Assembly (NCBI RefSeq): GCF_007827795.1
Contig: NZ_VITI01000001.1
Span: forward strand, 62,001 to 126,000
Source: Azospirillum brasilense
GTDB lineage: Bacteria > Pseudomonadota > Alphaproteobacteria > Azospirillales > Azospirillaceae
Length of the DNA stretch: 64,000 nt
Direction: 5' to 3'
In this document: positions 1 to 8,205 of the stretch, one piece after another
How positions within the stretch are numbered: the stretch's first letter is position 1
How the letters are laid out: each line of letters begins with the position of its first letter
Notes under the pieces: model-generated
The model's database searches: none
Seen by the model: the letters and a program-made list of their open reading frames with translations, nothing else
Told to the model about the DNA's origin: nothing
Position numbers and translations under genes: made by a program

Positions 1-359
1 CCTCCTTCGAGGGCATCAAACCACCCTACAAGGGGCCGGGCGCCGACGACGTTCATCCGATGGTCTACGCCGTCCATCTCGGCACCCGCTTCACCGCGTC
101 GGGGCGCAAGGCGGTGCTGGAGGATCTGTCCACCCACGACGTGGAGGCGTCCGACTACGGGCAGGCGCTCTACACCCAGCAATATTACCAGGAACGCGGC
201 GCCAGCCGGGCCGACTGCCCGGTCTGCCAGAAAACGGTCGACCGCGTTCTGGCCCTGCCGCTGCACCACAAGGTCACCGCCGACGAGGTGCAGTTCATCG
301 TGGAGACGCTAAAGGACGCCACCGTCAACACGGGGGCGGGCGCGGCGATCTATTTGTGA
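1..359 (+). CDS. DegT/DnrJ/EryC1/StrS-type PLP aminotransferase, C-terminal fragment
   Basis: The reading frame is open from the first base of the window, so this is the 3' end of a longer gene; about 118 residues are visible. The fragment contains YYQERG followed by DCPVCQKTVDRVLALPLHH and then an amphipathic helix with TADEVQFIVETLK. That is the usual end of the DegT/DnrJ/EryC1/StrS aminotransferase fold, where the last strand-turn ALPLH is followed by a DEV..I helix. Family members are PLP enzymes that make amino-sugars. The catalytic lysine lies upstream of the window, so activity cannot be judged here. A perfect hairpin repeat and then a SIR2-like gene follow on the same strand. Confidence 0.72.
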   Translation, partial: SFEGIKPPYKGPGADDVHPMVYAVHLGTRFTASGRKAVLEDLSTHDVEASDYGQALYTQQYYQERGASRADCPVCQKTVDRVLALPLHHKVTADEVQFIVETLKDATVNTGAGAAIYL

Positions 360-366
360 AACGCGA

Positions 367-415
367 CCCCCTCCCTGACCCTCCCCCGCCCAGCGGGGGA
401 GGGTCAGGGAGGGGG
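367..415. repeat. Perfect 23-bp inverted repeat (GC-rich intergenic palindrome)
   Basis: A 23-base arm (367-389) is exactly complementary to 393-415 with a 3-base loop. It fills most of the gap between the aminotransferase and the SIR2-like gene. It is the simplest member of a palindrome family seen at six other intergenic places in the window. No T-run follows, so it is not a classical terminator, though it would fold strongly in RNA. Confidence 0.9.
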
Positions 416-440
416 CAAACGCCAGCCGAACGGGGTTAGC

Positions 441-1316
441 ATGACCGACACCGCCGTCATCGACAGCATGGACACCGACACCATCGTGGCGGAGATCGCC
501 GCGGCGCTGAAGGCGCGGGGCGTGGTGCCCTATCTCGGGCCGGGCGCCTTCGCGCTGCTGCCGGAGGCCGACTGCCCGATCCCGCGCACCTCGCTGGAAC
601 TGGCGCAGCGGCTGAACGCCAAGGTCGCCGCACCGGGCCGCATCCGCAGCCAGTTGACCGCCGTCGCCCAGTTCATCGAATCGCGGCGCCACCGCAAGAC
701 GCTGGACGGCATCCTGAACGAGATCTTCAAGCGCGATGTCCCGGCGACGCCGGTGCACCAGTGGCTGGCCACCCTGCCCGCCCCGCCGATGATCGTCGAT
801 GTCTGGTACGACAACACGCTGGAAAGCCTGCTGACCGCCGCTCCGGACCGGAGCTGGGGCCAGATCCAGGGCCTGTCCCATCCGCAGGGCGTCGGCGAAT
901 GGGTGAAATACTACGCCCCCGGCGGGGCGGAGGTCGAGGCCGGGGCGGCGTCGGGCTGGGAAACGCTGCTCTACAAGCCATCGGGCAGCGCGGCCCCGGC
1001 GGGAAACTACCTGATCTCCGACAGCGACTTCGTCGAGATCCTGACGGAGATCGACATCCAGACGCCGATCCCCGCCGTCGTGCAGGAGCGCCGGGCGGGC
1101 CGGAGCTTTCTCTATCTCGGCTGCCGCTTCGACCAGGAAATCCAGCGCACCTTCGCCCGCCAGATCGCCAAGCGCTCGTCCGACCGGCATTGGGCGGTGA
1201 TCGAAGGCGAGCTGTCGAAGAACGAGGCGCGCTTCCTGGAGCTGCAGAACATCACCCGCCTCGACCTGCCTCTGGACGAGGCCGTCCGGCGGATTGGCGA
1301 CGCGATGGGGACGTAA
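441..1316 (+). CDS. SIR2-like domain protein
   Basis: This is a 291-residue protein. The N-terminal part carries VVPYLGPGAFAL at about residues 28-39, which resembles the glycine-rich NAD-site loop of SIR2-like domains. The C-terminal part reads SFLYLGCRFDQEIQ and later LELQNITRLDLPLDEAVRRI, the layout seen in the SIR2_2 family of NAD-binding or NADase modules. No signal peptide or membrane segment is visible, so it is probably cytoplasmic. SIR2_2 domains elsewhere occur in defence NADases, but no partner gene of such a system is seen here. A link to the nearby NAD-dependent draT is possible but is inference. The start has only a weak upstream G-run. Confidence 0.65.
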   Translation: MTDTAVIDSMDTDTIVAEIAAALKARGVVPYLGPGAFALLPEADCPIPRTSLELAQRLNAKVAAPGRIRSQLTAVAQFIESRRHRKTLDGILNEIFKRDVPATPVHQWLATLPAPPMIVDVWYDNTLESLLTAAPDRSWGQIQGLSHPQGVGEWVKYYAPGGAEVEAGAASGWETLLYKPSGSAAPAGNYLISDSDFVEILTEIDIQTPIPAVVQERRAGRSFLYLGCRFDQEIQRTFARQIAKRSSDRHWAVIEGELSKNEARFLELQNITRLDLPLDEAVRRIGDAMGT

Positions 1317-1322
1317 AACACT

Positions 1323-1440
1323 CCTCTCCCCTCTGGGGAGAGGGTGGCCCGAAGGGCCGGGTGAGGGGGGTGCGCTTGTACCGGACGGTCCGCCACGCGC
1401 ACCCCCCTCACCCTAACCCTCTCCCCAGAGGGGAGAGGGG
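1323..1440. repeat. Long nested inverted repeat between convergent genes
   Basis: About 118 bases form a long hairpin. The left arm begins with a CCTCTCCCC run and the right arm ends with the complementary GGGGAGAGG run; the inner arms TGAGGGGGGTGCGC and GCGCACCCCCCTCA close it. Each outer arm is itself palindromic (CTCTCCCC TCT GGGGAGAG). It sits between the SIR2-like gene (+) and azoR (-), where it could end transcription from both sides. The copy at 50678-50796 has the same arrangement. Confidence 0.85.
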
Positions 1441-1463
1441 ACATTCTTGTGTCGCTTGTTCCC

Positions 1464-2090
1464 TTACGCCGCGACCGGGGTCGCCAGGGCGTCGATCTCC
1501 TGCTGAGCGGCGGCCAGCGCCTTGGCGCGGGCGTCCGGCCCCATGCCGACGCCCTCGGCGCGGATCACCGTCACGTCGGTGACGCCCAGGAAGCCCAGAA
1601 CCGTGCGCAGGAAGGCCTCCTGATGATCCAGCGCGCTCATCGCGGCGTTGGTCGAGTAGACGCCGCCGCGCGTCGAGGCGATGTAGACCTTCTTGCCGCC
1701 GGCCAGACCGACCGGGCCGGTCTCGGTGTAGCGGAAGGTGCGGCCCGCCTGGGCGATGCGGTCGATCCAGGCCTTGAGCTGGGTCGGGACCGTGAAGTTG
1801 TACATCGGGGCGCCGATCACCACGACGTCGGCGGCCAGGAACTCGTCGACCAGCGCGTCGGTCAGAGCCAGCTCTTCCTGCTGGCGGGCGGTCAGGCCCT
1901 CCAGGTTGCGGAACTTCACGACCTGCATCAGCTCGCCCGTCAGGTGGTCCGGCGGGGCGACGGTCAGGTCGCGGTGGGAAACCTCGGCGCCCGGAGCCGC
2001 CTGACGCAGCGCCCCGACGATGGAGGCGGTGAGCTGGCGCGAAACGGAGGCGTCGCCCAGCGGGCTGGAGTCGATGTGAAGGATCTTCAT
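1464..2090 (-). CDS. azoR: FMN-dependent NADH-azoreductase
   Basis: This is a 208-residue flavodoxin-fold protein. It begins MKILHIDSSPLGDASVSRQL, the phosphate-binding loop for FMN in the AzoR/AcpD family, and contains GAPMYNFTVPTQLKAWIDRI, the family signature around residue 95. AzoR proteins reduce azo bonds and quinones with NADH and are thought to protect against thiol and quinone stress. I chose the ATG at 2090, about ten bases after AGGA; a GTG two codons upstream lies too close to that site. It converges on the SIR2-like gene across a large hairpin and appears monocistronic. Confidence 0.92.
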   Translation of the reverse strand: MKILHIDSSPLGDASVSRQLTASIVGALRQAAPGAEVSHRDLTVAPPDHLTGELMQVVKFRNLEGLTARQQEELALTDALVDEFLAADVVVIGAPMYNFTVPTQLKAWIDRIAQAGRTFRYTETGPVGLAGGKKVYIASTRGGVYSTNAAMSALDHQEAFLRTVLGFLGVTDVTVIRAEGVGMGPDARAKALAAAQQEIDALATPVAA

Positions 2091-2239
2091 GGTCACGTCT
2101 TCCTGTCCGGGAAGCGGGGCGCCGGTCCGGCACCGTCACCGCTTCTGTGTGTTTCGGGAGTGACCATAAGCCCGCTTACGCCAATCGATTGAGCCCCGAT
2201 TTCGCCAATCTTCGTTGCACAGATCAGAACAATCCCCGG

Positions 2240-3007
2240 TCAGCGAACCCGATTGCCGCCCTTGAACACGACCATCTCGCCGCCCTTCATGACGGTCCAG
2301 TTCTCGTCGCGGGTCAGGGGACGGGTGGCGACGACCGTCACCACGTCGTCGGGCGTCGTCTCCTTGGCAAAATCGACGCTCATGTCCTCGTCGATCAGGG
2401 TCGCCGGGCCGAAGGGGGCCTTGCGGGTCAGCCAGGCGAGGTTGGTCGCGCAGTGGCACCACAGGTACCGCCCGTCGCTGAGCAGCATGTTGAAGACGCC
2501 CAGCGTGCCGAGGTCGGTGGCGAGGTCGCGGATCAGCCGCATCAGGGCGCCGCTGCTCTTGGGCGGTTCCGGATACTGCATGCGGATCTGGTCGAGCAGC
2601 CAGCAGAAGGCGTGCTCGCTGTCCGTCGTCCCGACCGGCTCGTAGAAGGTCAGCGTCCGTTCCTTGATGCCCTTGAGCTGGCCGTTGTGGGCGAAGGTCC
2701 AGACGCGGCCCCACAGCTCCCGCGTGAAGGGGTGGGTGTTCTCCAGCGACACCCGGCCGCGGTTGGCGCGGCGGATGTGGGAGATGACCACGCAGGATTT
2801 GATGGAATAGCTGCTGACCAGCCGCGCGATCTCCGACTCGCAACTCGGCGCCGGGTCGTGGAAGGCGCGGCAGCCCTTCCCCTCGTAGAAGGCGATTCCC
2901 CAGCCGTCGCGGTGCGGACCGGTCTGCCCGCCGCGGCGCATCAGGCCGCGAAAGCTGAAGCAGATGTCCGTGGGCACGTTGGCGCTCATGCCCAGGAGTT
3001 CGCACAT
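2240..3007 (-). CDS. Class II glutamine amidotransferase (YafJ type)
   Basis: The protein has 255 residues. It starts Met-Cys-Glu-Leu-Leu-Gly, so removal of the methionine would expose the N-terminal cysteine nucleophile of Ntn-type glutaminases. [19 protein letters not shown] near residue 24, SHIRRANRG near residue 77 and FAHNGQL near residue 109 are the standard class II glutaminase motifs. No synthase domain follows, as in the stand-alone YafJ group, whose substrate is not established. It lies about 75 bases upstream of the end of draB on the same strand and may be transcribed separately or by read-through. Confidence 0.85.
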   Translation of the reverse strand: MCELLGMSANVPTDICFSFRGLMRRGGQTGPHRDGWGIAFYEGKGCRAFHDPAPSCESEIARLVSSYSIKSCVVISHIRRANRGRVSLENTHPFTRELWGRVWTFAHNGQLKGIKERTLTFYEPVGTTDSEHAFCWLLDQIRMQYPEPPKSSGALMRLIRDLATDLGTLGVFNMLLSDGRYLWCHCATNLAWLTRKAPFGPATLIDEDMSVDFAKETTPDDVVTVVATRPLTRDENWTVMKGGEMVVFKGGNRVR

Positions 3008-3082
3008 GGATCGGCCCCCATCGCTGGATTGTCGGGTGTCAGACAGGACGGGGGCAAACCTACGACAGACCGGGTTGTCCCG

Positions 3083-3511
3083 TCACCCCTTTGCGGGTGG
3101 TGGGCAGGGCGGCATCCCGGCGCGGGCGCAGCCTTCCAGCTTGCCCTCCGGGGCTCCGGCGGCCAGCCCGATCCAGGCGTCCACCCGCTCCGCCTCGAAG
3201 CCGCAGTCGCGACGGTCGCCCACCTGCATCAGCGGGCGGCGGATCAGCAGCGGCGTCTTCAGCATCAGCGTCAGGGCCGCGGCCTCGTCCAGCGCCTCCG
3301 GATCGACCTCCCCGTTCTTCACCGCCGGGGCGGCGCGGTTGAACCAGTCCGACACCGGGCGGTCTCCGAAGAAGGGGCGAAGGCTGTCCGCCGTCCAGGG
3401 CTCGGACAGAAGGTCGCGGGCGTGGACGGTGTGCCCGGCCTCCGCCAGCAGCGCCTTCTGGCGGTTGTTGCCGGCGCAGCCGGGCTTTTCGAAGAAGATC
3501 ACGTCGGCCAT
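3083..3511 (-). CDS. draB: Nitrogenase-associated ArsC/Spx-like protein (DraB/NifO type)
   Basis: This protein of about 142 residues has a thioredoxin-like ArsC/Spx fold. The opening VIFFEKPGCAGNNRQKALL has one cysteine and an asparagine where Spx has its second cysteine, which is typical of the nitrogenase-associated subgroup. LLIRRPLMQVG is the cis-proline region. It begins eight bases after the draG stop, as draB does in the draTGB operons of nitrogen-fixing alphaproteobacteria. NifO relatives have been linked to molybdenum partition between nitrogenase and nitrate reductase; the role here is inferred. I prefer the ATG at 3511 because the in-frame GTG at 3523 sits on its own ribosome site. 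The C-terminus is proline-rich. Confidence 0.82.
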   Translation of the reverse strand: MADVIFFEKPGCAGNNRQKALLAEAGHTVHARDLLSEPWTADSLRPFFGDRPVSDWFNRAAPAVKNGEVDPEALDEAAALTLMLKTPLLIRRPLMQVGDRRDCGFEAERVDAWIGLAAGAPEGKLEGCARAGMPPCPPPAKG

Positions 3512-3519
3512 GGTCGAAG

Positions 3520-4413
3520 TCACCCCTGCTTGAGCGCCGGGGCGCGGGCAAGCAGCCCGTCCACCTGGGCGCAGATTTCGTCATAGACGGCGCGGTCGAG
3601 CTTGCGCAGCCAGCGCGGCGGGATGGTCTCCACCCCGTAGGTGGCGCCGGCCAGCATGCCGGCGATGGCGCCGGTGGTGTCGGCGTCGCCGCCCTGGTTG
3701 ACGGTCTCGACGACACAGGACTCCACGGAGTCGGTCTGGAAATAATAGTGCATGACCGTCTGCATCGTATCGACGATGTAGGCGGTGGCCAGGCCCCGGT
3801 AGGGCTGGAATTTGAACTGCCGGTGCTTCTCGATGAGCTTGTTCGATTCGTCACGCACGTCGCGCACGCTGCCGCCCAGCACCAGACGGCGGACCATGTG
3901 GCCGAGCGTCAGGGTCGCCGCGTCGGACATGGCGTTGCAATGGGTGATGTGCGCCTGCTCGACCGTCCATTGCTCGAAGGCTGCGTCGTCGCCCAGCGTC
4001 GCCAGGGCGACCGGCAGGTTGCGCATCGCCGCTCCGTTGCCGGCGTGATACTCGCTCTCCGGCTCCGACAGGGTGCCGTGCATGATGAAGCGGCGGATGC
4101 CGCGCCGTGTCGTGTCCCCGACATCGACGGGAACGCCCTTCAGCCAGATGGCGAACTCCGCCGCCGCGCGGCGGGCGTCCCATTCCGGGGCGGCCAGGAT
4201 GGCGCGGCCGAGATGAATCGACATCTCGGTGTCGTCGGTCACCTGCCCGGCGGGCAGCTTCAGCCAGCCGCCGCCCTTGATGTGCTTGTGCACGCCGTAT
4301 TGGTGGGCGATCTCGCCCTTTGTCAGAAACTCGACGGTGGCGCCCAGCGCGTCGCCGCAGGCCAGTCCGAGATAGGCGCCCAGCGCGCGTGAGCGAATGG
4401 AATGGTCAGTCAT
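3520..4413 (-). CDS. draG: ADP-ribosyl-[dinitrogen reductase] hydrolase
   Basis: DraG removes ADP-ribose from the arginine of the Fe protein NifH (Arg101 here) and so reactivates nitrogenase when ammonium is used up or light/energy returns. The protein has 297 residues, the expected length. The dinuclear manganese site is visible: TDDTE at 59-63 and GGDADTTG at 241-248 with Asp243, Asp245 and Thr246. LGLACGDALGATVEF at 15-29 is the ADP-ribosylhydrolase opening. It lies 27 bases downstream of draT and eight bases before draB, so the three form one operon. In Azospirillum DraG is controlled by membrane sequestration through AmtB and GlnZ; neither gene is in this window. Confidence 0.97.
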   Translation of the reverse strand: MTDHSIRSRALGAYLGLACGDALGATVEFLTKGEIAHQYGVHKHIKGGGWLKLPAGQVTDDTEMSIHLGRAILAAPEWDARRAAAEFAIWLKGVPVDVGDTTRRGIRRFIMHGTLSEPESEYHAGNGAAMRNLPVALATLGDDAAFEQWTVEQAHITHCNAMSDAATLTLGHMVRRLVLGGSVRDVRDESNKLIEKHRQFKFQPYRGLATAYIVDTMQTVMHYYFQTDSVESCVVETVNQGGDADTTGAIAGMLAGATYGVETIPPRWLRKLDRAVYDEICAQVDGLLARAPALKQG

Positions 4414-4440
4414 GGGCCGGATCTGTTCCGTGATCGGTTG

Positions 4441-5328
4441 TCAGAGAAGCGACACCCCCACCCTGTAGTCCCCGCCGACGACCAGATACTCGCCTTCCCC
4501 CTTGAAGGGGTAGCGGGGCAGGATGTCGCGGAAGAAGACCACCTTGGTGAGCGGCACCCAGGTTTCGAGGATGTAGTCCCCGAACTGGCCGGCGATGTCG
4601 CGCTCGATGGAAAAGGAGCTGAGGTTGTTGAGGCGCAGGACCGCCGTGCGCCTGTCGGGGCGCGCGACGATGTGGTGCTCCTCGAAATCGTTGACGCCGC
4701 GGTAGAGCCGGATGTGGCTGGCGCGGGACGGCATCGGCGCGTCCGGCCAGCCGCGGCGCATCCACCACTGGCAATATTCGTACAGCAGGTCGAGTTGCAG
4801 GTTGATGTTGTTGTTGTGGAAGCGGGTGGCGACCTTCTCCTCGCCATAGGTCCGCCACGCGTCCGAGGCGAAACGGAGGATCGGTTCCTTGTGATAGGTG
4901 GGCAGCAGGCCGAAGCGGCTCTCCACCCAGCCCTTCAGCACCGCCCCCTCGGCGTTGTTGCTGTCGAACAGCCACCCCTTCAGCAGGCGCAGGTAGCTGG
5001 CGCGGTAGCGCCGCCGCCCGTCCGTGCCCTCAGCGCCGGAGAAGTCCGGGTTCAGCCCGAAGGTGAAGGCCATGTAGTGCTGGAAGATGTCGGCGGCGAT
5101 CAGACTGTTCGGGCTCTCGTCGAGCGCTTCGAACAGCACGGCGTGGTCGCTGCGCGTGCCGCCGATGCGCAGGCGCCGCGGCTCGTCGTTGAAGGATTCC
5201 GCGCACAGCGCTTCCGCCGTCACGTTCAGCAGGTTGGTGCGATGCGCCTTCAGCGCCAGCGGCGAATCCGGATCGATCAGCCGCCCCCGCGCATCCCGCA
5301 ACCCACCGCTCGCCGAACCGTCCGCCAT
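4441..5328 (-). CDS. draT: NAD+-dinitrogen-reductase ADP-ribosyltransferase
   Basis: DraT transfers ADP-ribose from NAD+ to the Fe protein NifH and switches nitrogenase off after ammonium shock or energy loss. The protein has 295 residues. Family features include HNNNINLQLDLLYEYCQWW near 170, HIRLYRGVNDFEEH near 207 (the NAD-binding Arg/Tyr region) and the RLNNLSSFS segment near 233. The order draT-draG-draB, divergent from nifH with one gene between, is that of Azospirillum and its relatives. Partner regulator GlnB is not in the window. The start at 5328 is the first ATG that keeps the conserved N-terminus. Confidence 0.96.
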   Translation of the reverse strand: MADGSASGGLRDARGRLIDPDSPLALKAHRTNLLNVTAEALCAESFNDEPRRLRIGGTRSDHAVLFEALDESPNSLIAADIFQHYMAFTFGLNPDFSGAEGTDGRRRYRASYLRLLKGWLFDSNNAEGAVLKGWVESRFGLLPTYHKEPILRFASDAWRTYGEEKVATRFHNNNINLQLDLLYEYCQWWMRRGWPDAPMPSRASHIRLYRGVNDFEEHHIVARPDRRTAVLRLNNLSSFSIERDIAGQFGDYILETWVPLTKVVFFRDILPRYPFKGEGEYLVVGGDYRVGVSLL

Positions 5329-5575
5329 GACATTCCCAAATCCACAATTCTTTCATGGATACCGCGAACCGGCTCCTCCGCCAAGGGTCCGCGTCACCGC
5401 AGGGCGATGCCGCCCATTGCGCAATACATTTCGAATTCAAAAACAATTCGATTAAACGGCCGAAACAACTTTTGGCTTACTCCAAATATCTTAAAAATAT
5501 CCGTTTGAACGGATGACGCGACGACACCATAGTTCTTCGAACAGGACTCAGTGCACCGCAAGACGAGGCAAGGCC
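5329..5575. promoter_or_regulatory. Divergent intergenic region, draT / uncharacterised gene
   Basis: The stretch between draT and the next gene is far richer in A and T than its surroundings, especially 5425-5510, as expected for promoters. I see no TGT-N10-ACA site and no GG/GC sigma-54 element on either strand, so draTG does not appear to be driven directly by NifA from here. Confidence 0.4.
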
Positions 5576-6910
5576 ATGTGGCCGATGAAGCGTAAGGAAC
5601 AGGAGACGCGCAACCGGGCGGTACAGCCGCCGCGCGTTCTTCTTCCTTCCGCCGTCTCGGAAAAGATGCCGATGCGCTCGGGACGGGCGCCGGTTCCGCT
5701 GCGCGGTGCCAAGGAAGCCCGCGACGCCGTGACGCTCGCCCGGCTGCTGCGCGGCACCATCACCCCGCTGCGCGGCGACGAGGTGCTGGCCCTGCTGGAG
5801 CCCCACCGCCCGCGTCTGGTGCCCAAGCCGGTCAATCCGCTGGCCGCCATGCTCGGCCAGCCGCAGGGCCGCCTGCTGGAGGCGCTGCTGCGCCCCACCG
5901 CGCCGATCATCCTGGACGTTCTGCTGCCCCGCCTGCGCGATCATCTGATCGACCGCGTCGTCCACAACAAGGGCACCGCCGAGGATGGACTGCCCGGCGC
6001 GCTGGAGGTGGCCACCGCCCTGCGCGCCCTGGTCGCCCTGCTGCGCGGCGCCGGACGCGGTGCCGTGCTGTCGGTTGTGTCGGCCATCGAGGCGGACGCC
6101 CGCGCCGACGCAGACCGGCTGGTCCGCGGCGAGGCGTCGGCTGCGGGCACCGAGGACGACCCGGCCGGCGCCACCGCCGGCGCCATGGACAGCCTCGCCC
6201 ACGCCCTGCTGCGCTTCGAGGCGCGGCGGCTAATGCTGGAGACGCTGGGCGCCACCGTCGCGCTGCGCGACGTCGTTTACCAGTCGCGCCGCCTCACCCG
6301 CCATGCGCTGCGCCGGGCGGCGGAGGCCATGGACGGCTTCGGCGCCGACCGCGGCATCAAGGCGCTGCACGCCAGCCTCGCCACGCTGGCCTCGGTGGAC
6401 GGGCTGCTCGTCGTCGCCCTGCGGAACCTGGACGACCAGGAGGAGCACCGCGAGGAGGCCAACGCCTTCGTCGAGCCCGCCGACCGCAAGGCGATGAACG
6501 ACTGCCTGTCGGCCGCGTGGCGGCTTTCCGACACACTGTTCGATCTTGTCGGAAAGGCCGCCAACGGCGGCGACCTCGACGAGCTGCTGTTCGAGGCTCT
6601 GCTGCGCCAGCTCCGCTCCCTGCACCAGTTCTGCACGGATCTCGACCATGCCGGACGTCCGGCGGTGCTCGACACGCTGGAGCGCCGTCTGGCCGAACGC
6701 AGCCGCGCGCTGGCCGGCATGGCCGGGGAGCGTCTCGTCGGCATCCTGCTGGCCCGCCCCGCCGACCCGGCCAAGGCGCGCCGCCTGCTCGCCCGCGGCC
6801 AGTCGCTGGCCCAGCTTCTCTATGACATGGGCCAGGACGGCGACGAGCTGGAGGCGCTGGCGCTGCGCCTCGTCGTCGCCCGCGACGCGCTGAACCACGC
6901 CGCCGCCTGA
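5576..6910 (+). CDS. Uncharacterised helical protein between draT and nifH
   Basis: I do not recognise this 444-residue protein. After a basic N-terminus (MWPMKRKEQETRNR) it is almost entirely alpha-helical in character, rich in Ala, Leu, Arg and Asp, with no signal peptide, membrane span or cysteine cluster. Segments such as LARLLRGTITPLRGDEVLALL and DHLIDRVVHNKG look like packed helices. The start at 5576 follows GAGG with seven bases between; an in-frame ATG at 5513 has no clear ribosome site. It lies between draT and the nifH promoter and points toward nifH, but the NifA sites follow its stop, so it is not part of the nifHDK operon as I read it. GC-rich third positions and the lack of stops support real coding. 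Confidence 0.7.
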   Translation: MWPMKRKEQETRNRAVQPPRVLLPSAVSEKMPMRSGRAPVPLRGAKEARDAVTLARLLRGTITPLRGDEVLALLEPHRPRLVPKPVNPLAAMLGQPQGRLLEALLRPTAPIILDVLLPRLRDHLIDRVVHNKGTAEDGLPGALEVATALRALVALLRGAGRGAVLSVVSAIEADARADADRLVRGEASAAGTEDDPAGATAGAMDSLAHALLRFEARRLMLETLGATVALRDVVYQSRRLTRHALRRAAEAMDGFGADRGIKALHASLATLASVDGLLVVALRNLDDQEEHREEANAFVEPADRKAMNDCLSAAWRLSDTLFDLVGKAANGGDLDELLFEALLRQLRSLHQFCTDLDHAGRPAVLDTLERRLAERSRALAGMAGERLVGILLARPADPAKARRLLARGQSLAQLLYDMGQDGDELEALALRLVVARDALNHAAA

Positions 6911-6970
6911 CGCCGTCTTCTGACGCTGGCGGACGACATTCGTCCCTCCCTTCCTTTTCATTGCGAGAGA

Positions 6971-7018
6971 CCCGACAAAATGTCGGGCTTTGTCGGGTAT
7001 GTCACAGGCCCGACAAAG
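6971..7018 (+). promoter_or_regulatory. Overlapping NifA upstream activator sites for nifH
   Basis: Two TGT-N10-ACA sites overlap: TGTCGGGTATGTCACA at 6991-7006 and TGTCACAGGCCCGACA at 7000-7015. They are embedded in a 10-bp inverted repeat (6988-6997 with 7009-7018), and a second palindrome, CCCGACA-AAA-TGTCGGG, lies just upstream at 6971-6987. The centres are about 105-115 bp before the inferred start of transcription. An AT-rich spacer (7039-7080) suited to bending lies between them and the promoter. Two overlapping activator sites are known for A. brasilense nifH. Confidence 0.9.
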
Positions 7019-7084
7019 CGGACCGCGCTCGCCCGCAATCTAATTTCTCGTTCATTTTCAATGATTTAAAAATTTTCAGCGAAC

Positions 7085-7100
7085 TGGCACGGGGGATGCA
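7085..7100 (+). promoter_or_regulatory. Sigma-54 promoter of nifHDK
   Basis: TGGCACGGGGGATGCA has GG at 7086-7087 and GC at 7098-7099, the fixed 12-bp offset of -24/-12 promoters. The -12 element is ATGC rather than TTGC. Transcription would start near 7111, giving a 72-base leader to nifH. Confidence 0.88.
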
Positions 7101-7176
7101 GAGAGAGGGTCGAAGCGGCCGCTGGGCAGGCCGCCCCGGAATTGAAGACACCCTGTAGACCCAAGCAAAGGAGTAA

Positions 7177-8064
<888 letters not shown>

Positions 8065-8100
8065 TACCTGGGTCCCTGACGGGGCAAAGGTCTGAACTGG

Positions 8101-8150
8101 CCCCCTCCCCAGCCCACCCCGCCCTTGTGCGCGGGGTGGGAGAGAGGGGG
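8101..8150 (+). repeat. Hairpin repeat between nifH and nifD
   Basis: The inner stem is 8113-8122 with 8131-8140 (CCCACCCCGC and its complement); an outer stem pairs 8101-8107 with 8144-8150. No T-run follows. It belongs to the palindrome family found elsewhere in the window. In the nifHDK message it could stabilise the nifH part or reduce read-through, which would suit the need for more Fe protein than MoFe protein; that effect is inference. Confidence 0.8.
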
Positions 8151-8205
8151 CTCGGTCCCGCGCTGCAGTAGCGCGGACAATGAGAGCATGCAGGAGACTG
8201 GCACC

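Noticed and set aside
8125..8205. An N-terminal extension of NifD
   Set aside because: The added residues come from the palindromic repeat and do not occur in NifD; the ATG at 8206 has the proper ribosome site and gives the standard cofactor-residue numbering.
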